From Bacillota bacterium (GTDB lineage: Bacteria; Bacillota; Clostridia; Oscillospirales; Ruminococcaceae): a stretch of DNA of 64,000 nt. The stretch is from the NCBI GenBank assembly GCA_023460035.1, contig JAEWRN010000024.1:1-64000 (forward strand). The letters run 5' to 3'. The position numbers and the translations under genes were made by a program. Every line of letters starts with the position of its first letter. The stretch's first letter is position 1. Positions 51,703-58,954 of the stretch are shown here, in pieces. Below the pieces are notes generated by a model. That model had not been told where the DNA came from. It ran no database searches and worked only from the letters and a program-made list of their open reading frames with translations.

Positions 51703-52437
51703 TTAGCGGCCAAAGCCCAGATGAACGGCGCTTTTGGGGCAGACATCGGCACAGTTGCCGCACAAAATGCACTCGTCGTTTTGCATCTGCCCCGCCTTGA
51801 CCATTTCGGCCACCGGCAGGCTCATCGGGCAGCCGGCGGTGCATTTGCCACACTGAATGCAGGCGTCGGGCTCTGCCTTCAGCCGCAGGCCGGGCAGGTG
51901 CAGCAGGTTTTTCAGCCGGGTGCCCAGCACCATAAACGGGGCCATCCAGCACAGGGTGTGGCACATGCCGCGCCGGCCCACCGCCAGCGCCACCACCGCC
52001 ACCAGCAGCGTCAGCAGCAGATAAATGATAAGACCTGCAAAATCGGCAACCGAAACGCCGCCGGTCGTCATGTAAAAAAAGTCTATCTGCCGGATGCCAC
52101 CCGCCCGCACAAAGCCTAAAATGATGGTCAGCAGCCACGGCACCCAAATGACATATTTGATTGCGTTGACCCACTTGTGGCGCACGGGCTTATTGACCGC
52201 CTGCGTGCACCAGCACTCTTGCAGGCCGCCCGCGGGGCACACCCAGCCGCAAAACGCCCGGCCCAGCACCAGCGAAAACGCGAATTGCAGCAAAAACACA
52301 AACAGGCTGCCGGCGGCAACGCCGGCAAAGCTGCCACTGATGATGAGCGCCGGCGAAAAATAATACAGCGTGATGGGGAAGAACAAAAACGAAAACAGTA
52401 ACAGCAGCTTGCGCAGGTTTTGTCGTTTCATCGTCAT
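51703..52437 (-). CDS. Membrane 4Fe-4S ferredoxin (NapH-like)
   Basis: A 244-residue protein with four to five membrane helices, the CxxxCP-type motif FCGWVCPAGG near residue 62, a second GMCHTLCWMAP near 150, and two C-terminal [4Fe-4S] sites CIQCGKCTAGCP and CILCGNCADVCP. This is the NapH/CcoG-like fold used for membrane electron transfer. Its donor and acceptor are unknown. Its ATG shares a base with the stop of the PadR gene (TAATG), so expression is tied to that regulator. Confidence 0.88.
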   Translation of the reverse strand: MTMKRQNLRKLLLLFSFLFFPITLYYFSPALIISGSFAGVAAGSLFVFLLQFAFSLVLGRAFCGWVCPAGGLQECWCTQAVNKPVRHKWVNAIKYVIWVPWLLTIILGFVRAGGIRQIDFFYMTTGGVSVADFAGLIIYLLLTLLVAVVALAVGRRGMCHTLCWMAPFMVLGTRLKNLLHLPGLRLKAEPDACIQCGKCTAGCPMSLPVAEMVKAGQMQNDECILCGNCADVCPKSAVHLGFGR

Positions 52438-53024
52438 TACCTCGTTTCAGTTTCGGGCCCCGCGGGGCCATCCGGGGTGGGGTGTTCGGCCAGCAGTTGC
52501 AGCGCTTCGTCGGCCCAGGCAAGGTAGGCCTTGTAAATCTGCTCGCCAAACAAAACGGTCAAATAATAATACAGGTGGTCGGGGCTGTCGCCCAGCACCC
52601 GGCCAAGGTTGCTTTTAAATGCCTCCATCAGCGCAAGGCCTTGGGTCTGCCGGTCGCGAAAGGCCGCAATGCGCGCGATGTTTTGGCCGGGTGCTGACAA
52701 GCTGCCAAAAAACAGCTTCAGCAAAATTTCGTACCGCACGCTCTCTTTTTCGCCCGGCAGCGCCAGCCAGTCCGCCAGCTTTTGCCGCCCGGCAGGGGTG
52801 ATGGTGTATACCGTGCGCGCCGGGCCCTTTTGCGAGGGGGTCGCTTCGCCGGTGATATCCCCCTGCTGCTCTAAAGTGCGCAGCGTGGGGTACAGCTGGC
52901 CGTAGCCCACCTCCCAAAACTGCGAGATCATCAAATCGATCTTCTTTTTTAAATCGTACCCGCTGGCGGGCTCGTGCGAAAGCAGCCCCAGCAGGATATA
53001 CGCCGTCGTGTTTTGCTGTGCCAT
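52437..53024 (-). CDS. PadR family regulator (ferredoxin operon)
   Basis: A 195-residue PadR: winged helix YILLGLLSHEPASGYDLKKK and GQLYPTLRTLEQQGDI, then a C-terminal helical domain (DHLYYYLTVLFGEQIYK). ATG 53024; a longer frame to 53054 has no SD. It is the first gene of a two-gene unit and its promoter is covered by an inverted repeat, so it likely represses itself and the ferredoxin gene. Confidence 0.9.
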   Translation of the reverse strand: MAQQNTTAYILLGLLSHEPASGYDLKKKIDLMISQFWEVGYGQLYPTLRTLEQQGDITGEATPSQKGPARTVYTITPAGRQKLADWLALPGEKESVRYEILLKLFFGSLSAPGQNIARIAAFRDRQTQGLALMEAFKSNLGRVLGDSPDHLYYYLTVLFGEQIYKAYLAWADEALQLLAEHPTPDGPAGPETETR

Positions 53025-53053
53025 AAACGGGGCCCCTCTCTTGCCATGACACA

Positions 53054-53082
53054 ACTATATCATTTTGATATAGCAAAGTCAA
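53054..53082 (-). promoter_or_regulatory. Promoter and operator of padR-ferredoxin operon
   Basis: On the minus strand TTGACT (53082-53077) and TATAGT (53059-53054) are 17 bp apart. The inverted repeat CTATATCA-TTT-TGATATAG (53055-53073) covers the -10 and most of the spacer. Confidence 0.85.
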
Positions 53083-53136
53083 GGCTGTTTTTTCAATCCC
53101 ATGCGGGGGGCACGGGCTTACTCTACGCAGCGTTTC

Positions 53137-53165
53137 TTGTGCCGCCGCCGCACAGCGGGTATACT
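53137..53165 (+). promoter_or_regulatory. Promoter of the CAT-like gene
   Basis: TTGTGC (53137-53142) and TATACT (53160-53165) are 17 bp apart; the GTG start is 30 bases downstream. Confidence 0.55.
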
Positions 53166-53194
53166 GGGGTGCGAAACAAAAAGGAGGAAATAAA

Positions 53195-53860
53195 GTGGAT
53201 TACCCCGCACAGTTTGTGCCCATCGACCGCGAAACCTGGCCCATGGCGCAAAGCTTTTACTATTACACACAAATGGCGCCCACCAGTTATTCTGTCACGG
53301 TGCAGCTTAACATTACAAAAATGCACGACGCCCTGCGCGCGCGGGGGCTTAAGTTTTTCCCCGCGTACTTGCACCTTGTCACCCGCGCGGTGGGTGCGGT
53401 GCCCCAGTTGCGGGTGGCGGTGCAGCAGGGGGTGCTGGGGCATTGGTCACAGCTCACCCCGGCCTACCCGCAGTTTCACCCCGACACCGAAACCACCTCG
53501 CTGCTGTGGACAGCGTGGCAGCCGCAGTTTGCGGCCTTTTATGCCGCTTACCTTGCCGACACGGCCGCCTATGGCGGTGATACCGGTATTTTAACCCAAA
53601 AGGGCGCCCCGCCGCCCAACGCGTTTATTGTGTCTTGCATCCCGTGGGTTTCGTTTACCAGCTTTTCTCTGCACAACCACGGCCTGCACGACTATTACGT
53701 GCCCAGTGTGGAGGCGGGCCGCTGGCAGTGGCAGGGCGAGCAGTTATTGCTGCCGCTTTCGGTTACCGTACACCATGCCACCACCGACGGCTGGCACCTG
53801 CACCGCTTTTTTGATACACTGCAACAGCTGGCGGACGAGCCGGAAAGTTGGATCGACTAA
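53195..53860 (+). CDS. Chloramphenicol acetyltransferase-like protein
   Basis: A 221-residue CAT-family protein. The catalytic histidine motif SVTVHHATTDGWH is near residue 190, and SFYYYTQMAPTSYSVTVQLN and LKFFPAYLHLVTRAV are typical N-terminal parts. Chromosomal CAT-like enzymes of Clostridia may not act on chloramphenicol; the residues that contact the drug cannot be judged here. GTG 53195 has AAGGAGG 7 bases upstream. Divergent from the padR operon. Confidence 0.88.
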   Translation: MDYPAQFVPIDRETWPMAQSFYYYTQMAPTSYSVTVQLNITKMHDALRARGLKFFPAYLHLVTRAVGAVPQLRVAVQQGVLGHWSQLTPAYPQFHPDTETTSLLWTAWQPQFAAFYAAYLADTAAYGGDTGILTQKGAPPPNAFIVSCIPWVSFTSFSLHNHGLHDYYVPSVEAGRWQWQGEQLLLPLSVTVHHATTDGWHLHRFFDTLQQLADEPESWID

Positions 53861-53885
53861 AATGCAAAGTTTGCTTTGCATTTTA
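53858..53885 (+). terminator. Terminator after the CAT-like gene
   Basis: TAAAATGCAAAG (53858-53869) pairs with CTTTGCATTTTA (53874-53885) around TTTG. The right arm overlaps the -35 of the next promoter. Confidence 0.7.
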
Positions 53886-53904
53886 GAATAACTTGCGGTA
53901 TAAT
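53876..53904 (+). promoter_or_regulatory. Promoter of the small membrane protein gene
   Basis: TTGCAT (53876-53881) and TATAAT (53899-53904) are 17 bp apart. Confidence 0.6.
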
Positions 53905-53934
53905 TGGGGTAGAATAAGAACAGGGGTGATACCG

Positions 53935-54126
53935 ATGCAGGTGAAAAAATTATTTTGGGGCAGCATGGCGGTGACGATTCTCAGCCTGATTGTATTTGCG
54001 CTGGGCAGATTGTTTGGCCCGCTGCCGGATGCGGCGGTGCGGGTAAACGGCGTTGTGATGATGCTGTGCATCGTATCCCTTTCGTACAGCACGGTGCGGC
54101 TGCGCCGTGAGCGCGAGGGCAAATAA
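53935..54126 (+). CDS. Small two-helix membrane protein
   Basis: A 63-residue protein with two hydrophobic segments (about 9-27 and 37-52) and a basic C-terminal tail RLRREREGK. AGGGGTGA lies before ATG 53935 and a clear promoter precedes it, so it is likely real. No family recognised. It sits just left of the IS30 remnant. Confidence 0.6.
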   Translation: MQVKKLFWGSMAVTILSLIVFALGRLFGPLPDAAVRVNGVVMMLCIVSLSYSTVRLRREREGK

Positions 54127-54129
54127 GCA

Positions 54130-55075
54130 GCTTTGCGGCAAAAAACAGTGAAATTGTCAAACTAATTGCAACAGAAAAGTTGTTCACGGGCCCACAAAGA
54201 CTGAGGCAAACAGAAGTGAAGAGCTTTGCGAGGCCTGGCGTTGAGAAGCGCCAGGTTTCGTTTTAAAGTGGCAGGGCTGACCCTGGAAAGATTGCGCCCC
54301 TTCGGATAAAGCTCATGTAGAAGACCGTTCAGGTTTTCATTTGTACCCTTCTGCCATGCGCAGCACGGATCGGTAAAGTAGACGTCGCAGCCGAGCGTTT
54401 GCTCCATGCTCCGCCAATTTGCAAATCCTGTACCTCGGTCACAGGTAATGGTCTTTACAAGCTTCGAGGAAAAGGCAGACAGCACAGCCTCAATCGTCCG
54501 TTCCAATGTCTTGGATTTGCTGTCCGGCATCTTGACCGCAATGTAGTACCGCGTCTTCCGTTCTGTCAGAGTAGCAAAGCAAACTTTGCTTTTACCAAGC
54601 CCGCTCACAACGCTGTCGACCTCCCAATCTCCTGCCTCTGCCCGGTTGTATACGGTTTTGTCCCGTTTGCGTATGGACTTTCCTTTGCTGTACTTGCCGC
54701 GGGCTTCTTTTGTGCCGCGCGTCTTTCCCTTGCGACGCAAGACCTTCAGATTCCCGTTCACAAGATGCCCCTCATAAATCCACCGCTAGATTGTTTGCCA
54801 GCTGGGCATTTCCAATTTGCATGGCGTGAGGGAGATTTGCTCGGGCGACCATGTCAGCTGCAACTTTTCATTATTGTACTCGGGCCCCGTCCAAGCATAC
54901 GAGCGATTTCCCTGTAACTTAATCCGTCCACGTAATATTTACATATACCGTTTCACTCTTCTATGCTAAGGTGTTTGTGTGGTTTTACAATTACGAGCGC
55001 ATTAACATGAAAGACGGCCTCACTCCTTTTAAAATCCGGAGCAAGGCCGCCTAATTTTAAACTATTCTGCGACAG
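54130..55075 (-). mobile_element. IS30-like insertion sequence remnant
   Basis: Extent estimated from the transposase remnant plus short flanks. I looked for terminal inverted repeats around 54145-54175 and 55030-55075 and found only short matches (AAACTA), so the ends are uncertain and no target duplication can be stated. Confidence 0.5.
54162..54990 (-). pseudogene. IS30 family transposase, decayed
   Basis: The C-terminal 199 residues (54162-54761) are an intact DDE region: GDWEVDSVV, TITCDRGTGFANW and CAWQKGTNENLNGLLHELYP. Upstream, the N-terminal helix-turn-helix part is present but broken: HLSIEE is followed by TGA, LSYREIARMLGRGPSTI runs on to another TGA, and WSPEQI to QTI is followed by TAG before RWIYEGHLVNGN. 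The spacing between these is shorter than in intact IS30, so part is deleted. It cannot make transposase. Confidence 0.85.
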
Positions 55076-55180
55076 GGTTTTTATTTTTTTGTTTCTTCAA
55101 CCGGGATCGGTCTCAATATGCCCCGGGGTGGCGATTATTTTTTGATTCAGCCTGCGGCGGGGCTGCGTTTTTATAAAAAA
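55076..55180. other. Short intergenic stretch
   Basis: Between the IS remnant and the cupin gene I see no promoter, terminator or reading frame that I can support. Confidence 0.5.
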
Positions 55181-55510
55181 TCAATCCACAATCAGCAGTT
55201 TTGCGCCCTTTGCAGTATGCGAGCGGTGGGGGTCGCTGTTTTCTGCCACCTGGTAGCTCATACCGGGGGTCATACAAAACTCTCTGCCGTCTTGCAGGCG
55301 GGTAAACAATTCGCCCTCCAACACAAACAGCACATGGCCGCGGCTGCACCAGTGGTCGGCCTCGTACCCCGGCGTGTACTCCACCAGCCGCACGCGGATA
55401 TTGCCCTGCTCAAACGTGCGCCAGTACGCCATACCGGTGATGCCGGGGTGCTGTGTGGGGGCAATTTCGTCCCACTTTGTCGTGCAAAAAGGCACCTCTT
55501 CTATTTTCAT
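55181..55510 (-). CDS. Cupin protein with DHWC motif
   Basis: A 109-residue single-domain cupin. The core DHWCSRGHVLFVLEGEL near residue 52 gives the metal-site His and the Glu, and MSYQVAENSDPHRS closes the barrel. Similar proteins are known as DHCW-motif cupins without known substrate. ATG 55510 follows GGAAGTGG; the frame extending to 55549 is unsupported. Divergent from the XRE regulator. Confidence 0.85.
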   Translation of the reverse strand: MKIEEVPFCTTKWDEIAPTQHPGITGMAYWRTFEQGNIRVRLVEYTPGYEADHWCSRGHVLFVLEGELFTRLQDGREFCMTPGMSYQVAENSDPHRSHTAKGAKLLIVD

Positions 55511-55637
55511 GTTTTCCACTTCCCTGCTCAATTTTACCCAGTGTAGCACATTTTTTAAAAAAGAAAAGGCCGGTTTGCCGCCGCTTTGCTTTTGCCGCCC
55601 CTCGCAGGCCCAACTTTTACAAATTTGTAAGGTGTAG

Positions 55638-55682
55638 TTGACTTTTTATTTCCCGTGTTCTATTATTGTGTCAGGTTAACCT
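55638..55682 (+). promoter_or_regulatory. Promoter and possible operator of XRE-def
   Basis: TTGACT (55638-55643) and TATTAT (55661-55666) are 17 bp apart. The palindrome AGGTTAACCT (55673-55682) lies at the predicted start, a good place for XRE autorepression. Confidence 0.75.
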
Positions 55683-55703
55683 TACTATACGGAAGGAGCT
55701 GCG

Positions 55704-55967
55704 ATGAAAAACAAAATTCGGCAGCTGCGCGAGGCGCTGGGCATAACGCAGCAACAGCTGGGCGAGTTGGTGGGCACGTCGCGCCAGGCCATTAACGCAC
55801 TTGAAAGCGAAAAAAACGAACCCTCTATCTGGCTTGCCTACGACATTGCCCGGGCGTTTGGCCGGCCCATTGAGGATGTTTTTTTGTTTGAAACCAGCGA
55901 GAGAAAATCCCGTGCAGAAAAAAGCAGGAGGCATGCAGATGGCCCTGAGAGAAATACGCATCTTTGA
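55704..55967 (+). CDS. XRE family small regulator
   Basis: An 87-residue helix-turn-helix protein (IRQLREALGITQQQLGELVG, then SRQAINALESEKNEPS) of the short Cro-like type that ends ...EDVFLFE. SD GGAAGGAG precedes ATG 55704. Its 3' end overlaps the deformylase gene by 29 bases in another frame, so the C-terminal 20 residues (basic) are outside the usual domain. Confidence 0.9.
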   Translation: MKNKIRQLREALGITQQQLGELVGTSRQAINALESEKNEPSIWLAYDIARAFGRPIEDVFLFETSERKSRAEKSRRHADGPERNTHL

Positions 55968-56397
55968 CGATACTTTTTTACACAAGCACAGTCGCCCCGT
56001 GGCAGAGGTGGATGACCGCATTCGCACCCTGCTGGGCGACATGGCCGAAACCATGTACCACACCCAGAACGGCGGCGGGCTGGCGGCCTGCCAGGTGGGG
56101 GTGCTGCGCCGGGTGATTGTGGCCGACATGGGCGACGGGTTGCTGCAACTTGTCAACCCGCGTATCACCTCTGCCACGGGCGAACAGCTGGTCGTGGAGG
56201 GCTGTTTAAGCTACCCCGGCCGGTGGGCACATGTACAGCGGCCCCAAACGGTGCGGGTAGAAGCACTAAACGAAAACGGGGCACCGGTGACCATTGTGGC
56301 CGCCGATGCCCTTGCAAAATGCCTGTGCCACGAAATTGACCATTTAGACGGCATTGTGCTGGCCGACCGCGCAATCGATTATGTCAGCCTGCCGTAG
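55939..56397 (+). CDS. def: Peptide deformylase, short type with altered motif 1
   Basis: A 152-residue deformylase, which removes formyl groups from nascent protein N-termini. Motif 2 EGCLSYPG (87-94) and motif 3 HEIDH (131-135) with the metal ligands Cys89, His131 and His135 are intact. Motif 1 reads GGGLAACQVG (45-54): Cys51 replaces the usual Pro before the conserved Gln. ATG 55939 has AGGAGG 7 bases before it; ATG 55933 is too close. Overlap with the XRE gene means co-expression. Probably an accessory paralogue, as housekeeping def is normally next to fmt or priA. Confidence 0.9.
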   Translation: MALREIRIFDDTFLHKHSRPVAEVDDRIRTLLGDMAETMYHTQNGGGLAACQVGVLRRVIVADMGDGLLQLVNPRITSATGEQLVVEGCLSYPGRWAHVQRPQTVRVEALNENGAPVTIVAADALAKCLCHEIDHLDGIVLADRAIDYVSLP

Positions 56398-56413
56398 CGC
56401 CCCCGCGCACAGC

Positions 56414-57013
56414 CTAGCGGGCAATGCCCGCCAAAAAACGGTCGATTTGCAAATTTGCGCTTTGCGCGGGCTGCGCCTGCCATGCACTGTTATCCGCATC
56501 TAAAAAACCGTGCGCCGCGCCAAAGGTGGCAAGCTGCACACCGGGTTTGCCCCGCAACTGTGCCAGCACCGGTGGCAGCGCAAACGAATCGTTTTCAGCA
56601 AACAAAAGCAGCGACGGGCAGGTGGGGGTAAGGCCGGTGTATTGCCGGATGCGCGAGCCATAGCAGGCCACAATGCCGCTACACTGCGGGTTTTCGCAGC
56701 ACTGCCACGCCAGCGTTGCCCCCACGCTGTACCCCACAACCACCACTTTGCCGCACTGCCCGTGCAGCCGGGTAACCAGGGCGTTCACTTCGGCAGCTCT
56801 CTCAAACCCGCCGGTGCCCATAAAAAAGCGGTAGGCTTCATCTACCTGCTGGTACGCAAACGCGGGCCGGTGCAATAAATCGGGGCAAACCACCTGCCAC
56901 CCGGCGGCGGTAAAGCGCGCGCACTGGCGGCGCATAAACGCATTAACCCCATAAATTTCGTGCAATAACACCAGTGCCGGTTTGCCCTGCATTTGCTTTG
57001 CCCCTTTTGCCAT
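56414..57013 (-). CDS. Dienelactone hydrolase family alpha/beta hydrolase
   Basis: A 199-residue alpha/beta hydrolase. The nucleophile elbow is GYSVGA (Ser, where true dienelactone hydrolases have Cys), followed by the acid region FAENDSF and the His in GAAHGF. LVLLHEIYGVNAFMR at the start is family-typical. Function in the cell is unknown. ATG 57013 is favoured over TTG 57025; neither has a good SD. It is convergent with def, with only a 16-base gap. Confidence 0.85.
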   Translation of the reverse strand: MAKGAKQMQGKPALVLLHEIYGVNAFMRRQCARFTAAGWQVVCPDLLHRPAFAYQQVDEAYRFFMGTGGFERAAEVNALVTRLHGQCGKVVVVGYSVGATLAWQCCENPQCSGIVACYGSRIRQYTGLTPTCPSLLLFAENDSFALPPVLAQLRGKPGVQLATFGAAHGFLDADNSAWQAQPAQSANLQIDRFLAGIAR

Positions 57014-57079
57014 TGCTGGCCGCAATTTTTATACTGCTTCTTTTACACGGCTACACCGTATACCTATATTATAAATAAA

Positions 57080-57132
57080 ACGCAGTGTTGCAGCAAGGCG
57101 GCTAAAATGCCCCGTTGTAACACTGCGTTTTG
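57080..57132. other. Long stem with loop, intergenic
   Basis: AAAACGCAGTGTT and AACACTGCGTTTT form a stem around a 28-base GC-rich loop. A T run is present on both sides in mirror form, so it may be a terminator of transcripts coming from the right on the minus strand. Confidence 0.45.
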
Positions 57133-57144
57133 CATTGCCCCACT

Positions 57145-57270
57145 GCTGCCCCTGTAGGCGGAGCAACCTCAAAAAGCTTTTGCACCCTAGAGGCAAGCCC
57201 TGCCGCCAGAAGAACATCAAAAACAACCGCCGCGCCGGCAGGGAGTTCCCCCTGCTACAGCAGCTTTTTT
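57145..57270 (+). ncRNA. Possible structured RNA (low confidence)
   Basis: CTGCTG (near 57145) pairs with CAGCAG (near 57258) followed by CTTTTTTTG. Inside, GGCGG with CCGCC, CCTC with GAGG and GCAGGG with CCCTGC can form nested stems. No family (6S, SRP, tmRNA) is recognised and no gene fits here. Most of the 499-bp gap 57014-57512 is otherwise unexplained. Confidence 0.25.
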
Positions 57271-57376
57271 TGTATAACGGGGTTTACCGGCACACGGCAT
57301 GCGGTGCGATACCTGCGGCGGGGCAGCGTATGCACTGGCAACCATGTTGCGACCTTTTAAATTACGCCGCAAATGC

Positions 57377-57423
57377 AAAAACCCGCTTTGGCGGCCATTA
57401 CCGGCTGCCAAAGCGGGTTTTTA
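57377..57423. terminator. Terminator of the PTS beta-glucoside operon
   Basis: AAAAACCCGCTTTGGC (57377-57392) pairs with GCCAAAGCGGGTTTTT (57407-57422). The minus-strand U tract follows the stem after the GH1 gene. Confidence 0.85.
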
Positions 57424-57512
57424 CAACTATACTGCGCCATGCCGCGGCTTTTGGTCCTTGCCCTGCGGCGCTTGCTGTTTAACGTGGGCTGCTTTGCGGC
57501 CTTGGCAGAAGC

Positions 57513-58946
57513 TTAACCTTGCTCTGCCACTTGTGCCGCACGCCCCGTTTTTTCACGAATTAAGTTCTGGTACCAGTAAAAGGACTTTTTGGGGGTGCGC
57601 CGCAGCGACCCAGTGCCGTCGTTGTGCTTATCCACATAGATAAACCCGTACCGCTTTTTCATCTCGCCGGTGCCTGCGCTGATGCAGTCGATAATGCCCC
57701 AGCTCAGGTAGCCCATGCAATCCACACCGTCGTCTATCGCGTCTTCCATTGCCGCAATGTGCGCTTTGGTGTACGCAATGCGGTATTCATCGTCAATGGT
57801 ACCGCCCTTCACTTCATCCGCACTGCCAAGGCCGTTTTCCACAATAAACAGGGGTTTGTGGTACCGCTCGTACAGCTCGTTCATGGTGGTGCGCAGGCCC
57901 AGGGGGTCAATTTGCCGCCCCCAGTCTGAAATTGCAAGGTAGGGGTTGCGCAGCGTTGCCACCGCGTTACCGTCCACCTTTTCCACCGTCGTGTCTGCCG
58001 CGGCGGCAAGGCGGGACGAATAGTACGAAAACCCGATGTAGTCCACCGTGTTGTCGCGCAGGGTCTCTTCATCCTGCGGCTGCATTTGTATCGTCACACC
58101 CTTTGCTTCAAATAGCGCACGGGCATAACCAGGGTAGGCACCCTGTGCCTGAATATCGCTGAAAAAGTAAGTCTCGTGCGTTTTTTGCAGCGCGGCAAAC
58201 ACATCTTCGGGCCGGCAGCTATACGGGTAATAGGTGCCCGCGGCAATCATGCAGCCAATTTGGGTGTCGGGCGAAATTTGCCGCGCCAGCTTTGTGGCAA
58301 GCGCACTGGCAACCAGCTGGTGGTGTGCGGCCTGATATTTTACCTGCCATTCGTTTTCGCCCGGGTCTACCCTTACCCCGGCAAACAGCGGCACATGCAG
58401 CACCATATTGATCTCGTTAAAGGTCATCCAGTACTTTACCTGCTGGTGGTACCGCTCAAACAACACCTTGCACAGCCGCAGGTAACAGTCAATCATCTGC
58501 CGGTCCCGCCAGCCGCCAAATTTTTGATACAGCGCATACGGCGTGTCAAAATGGCAGATTGTGACCACCGGCTCGATGTCATGCTTTTTGCACTTTGCAA
58601 ACAGCGCGTCATAAAACGCAAGGCCGGCTGCGTTTGGGGTCTCTTCTTCCCCAGTGGGGAACAGCCTTGTCCAGCTGACCGAAAGGCGCAGCGCGCGCAC
58701 CCCCATTTCGGCCAACAGCCGGATGTCCTGCGGGTAGCGGTGGTAAAAATCTGTCGCGTCGCGGCTGGGGTAATACGGGTACGGCTGCTCTAGGTCACCG
58801 GGCTGCGTATCCCACAACACTTTTTTTCTGCCGTGCGCCATATCTGGCACAAGGTCCACCACAGAAAGCCCGCGCCCGTCTTCGTCATAAGCGCCCTCAC
58901 ACTGGTTGGCTGCCAGGGCCCCGCCCCATAAAAATTCTTTTTTCAT
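57513..58946 (-). CDS. bglA: 6-phospho-beta-glucosidase (GH1)
   Basis: A 477-residue GH1 enzyme that hydrolyses phosphorylated beta-glucosides such as cellobiose or salicin phosphates in the cytoplasm. The acid/base region WMTFNEIN is near residue 170 and the nucleophile FIVENGLGS near 370. LWGGALAANQCEGAYDEDGR at the start and GFIYVDKHNDGTGSL at the end are typical. It lies 8 bases after the PTS gene. A TTG at 58958 would overlap the PTS stop; ATG 58946 is preferred though its SD is weak. Confidence 0.93.
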   Translation of the reverse strand: MKKEFLWGGALAANQCEGAYDEDGRGLSVVDLVPDMAHGRKKVLWDTQPGDLEQPYPYYPSRDATDFYHRYPQDIRLLAEMGVRALRLSVSWTRLFPTGEEETPNAAGLAFYDALFAKCKKHDIEPVVTICHFDTPYALYQKFGGWRDRQMIDCYLRLCKVLFERYHQQVKYWMTFNEINMVLHVPLFAGVRVDPGENEWQVKYQAAHHQLVASALATKLARQISPDTQIGCMIAAGTYYPYSCRPEDVFAALQKTHETYFFSDIQAQGAYPGYARALFEAKGVTIQMQPQDEETLRDNTVDYIGFSYYSSRLAAAADTTVEKVDGNAVATLRNPYLAISDWGRQIDPLGLRTTMNELYERYHKPLFIVENGLGSADEVKGGTIDDEYRIAYTKAHIAAMEDAIDDGVDCMGYLSWGIIDCISAGTGEMKKRYGFIYVDKHNDGTGSLRRTPKKSFYWYQNLIREKTGRAAQVAEQG

Positions 58947-58954
58947 TGCGGCGC

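Noticed and set aside
50654..52174. Minus-strand frame of 506 codons across the CPBP and ferredoxin genes
   Set aside because: It runs antisense to CPBP and out of frame through the ferredoxin gene, crosses a 34-bp terminator and has biased, low-complexity composition.
57145..57270. 6S or SRP RNA
   Set aside because: The SRP GGAAGCA-type tetraloop and the open central bubble of 6S RNA could not be placed; only generic stems are present.
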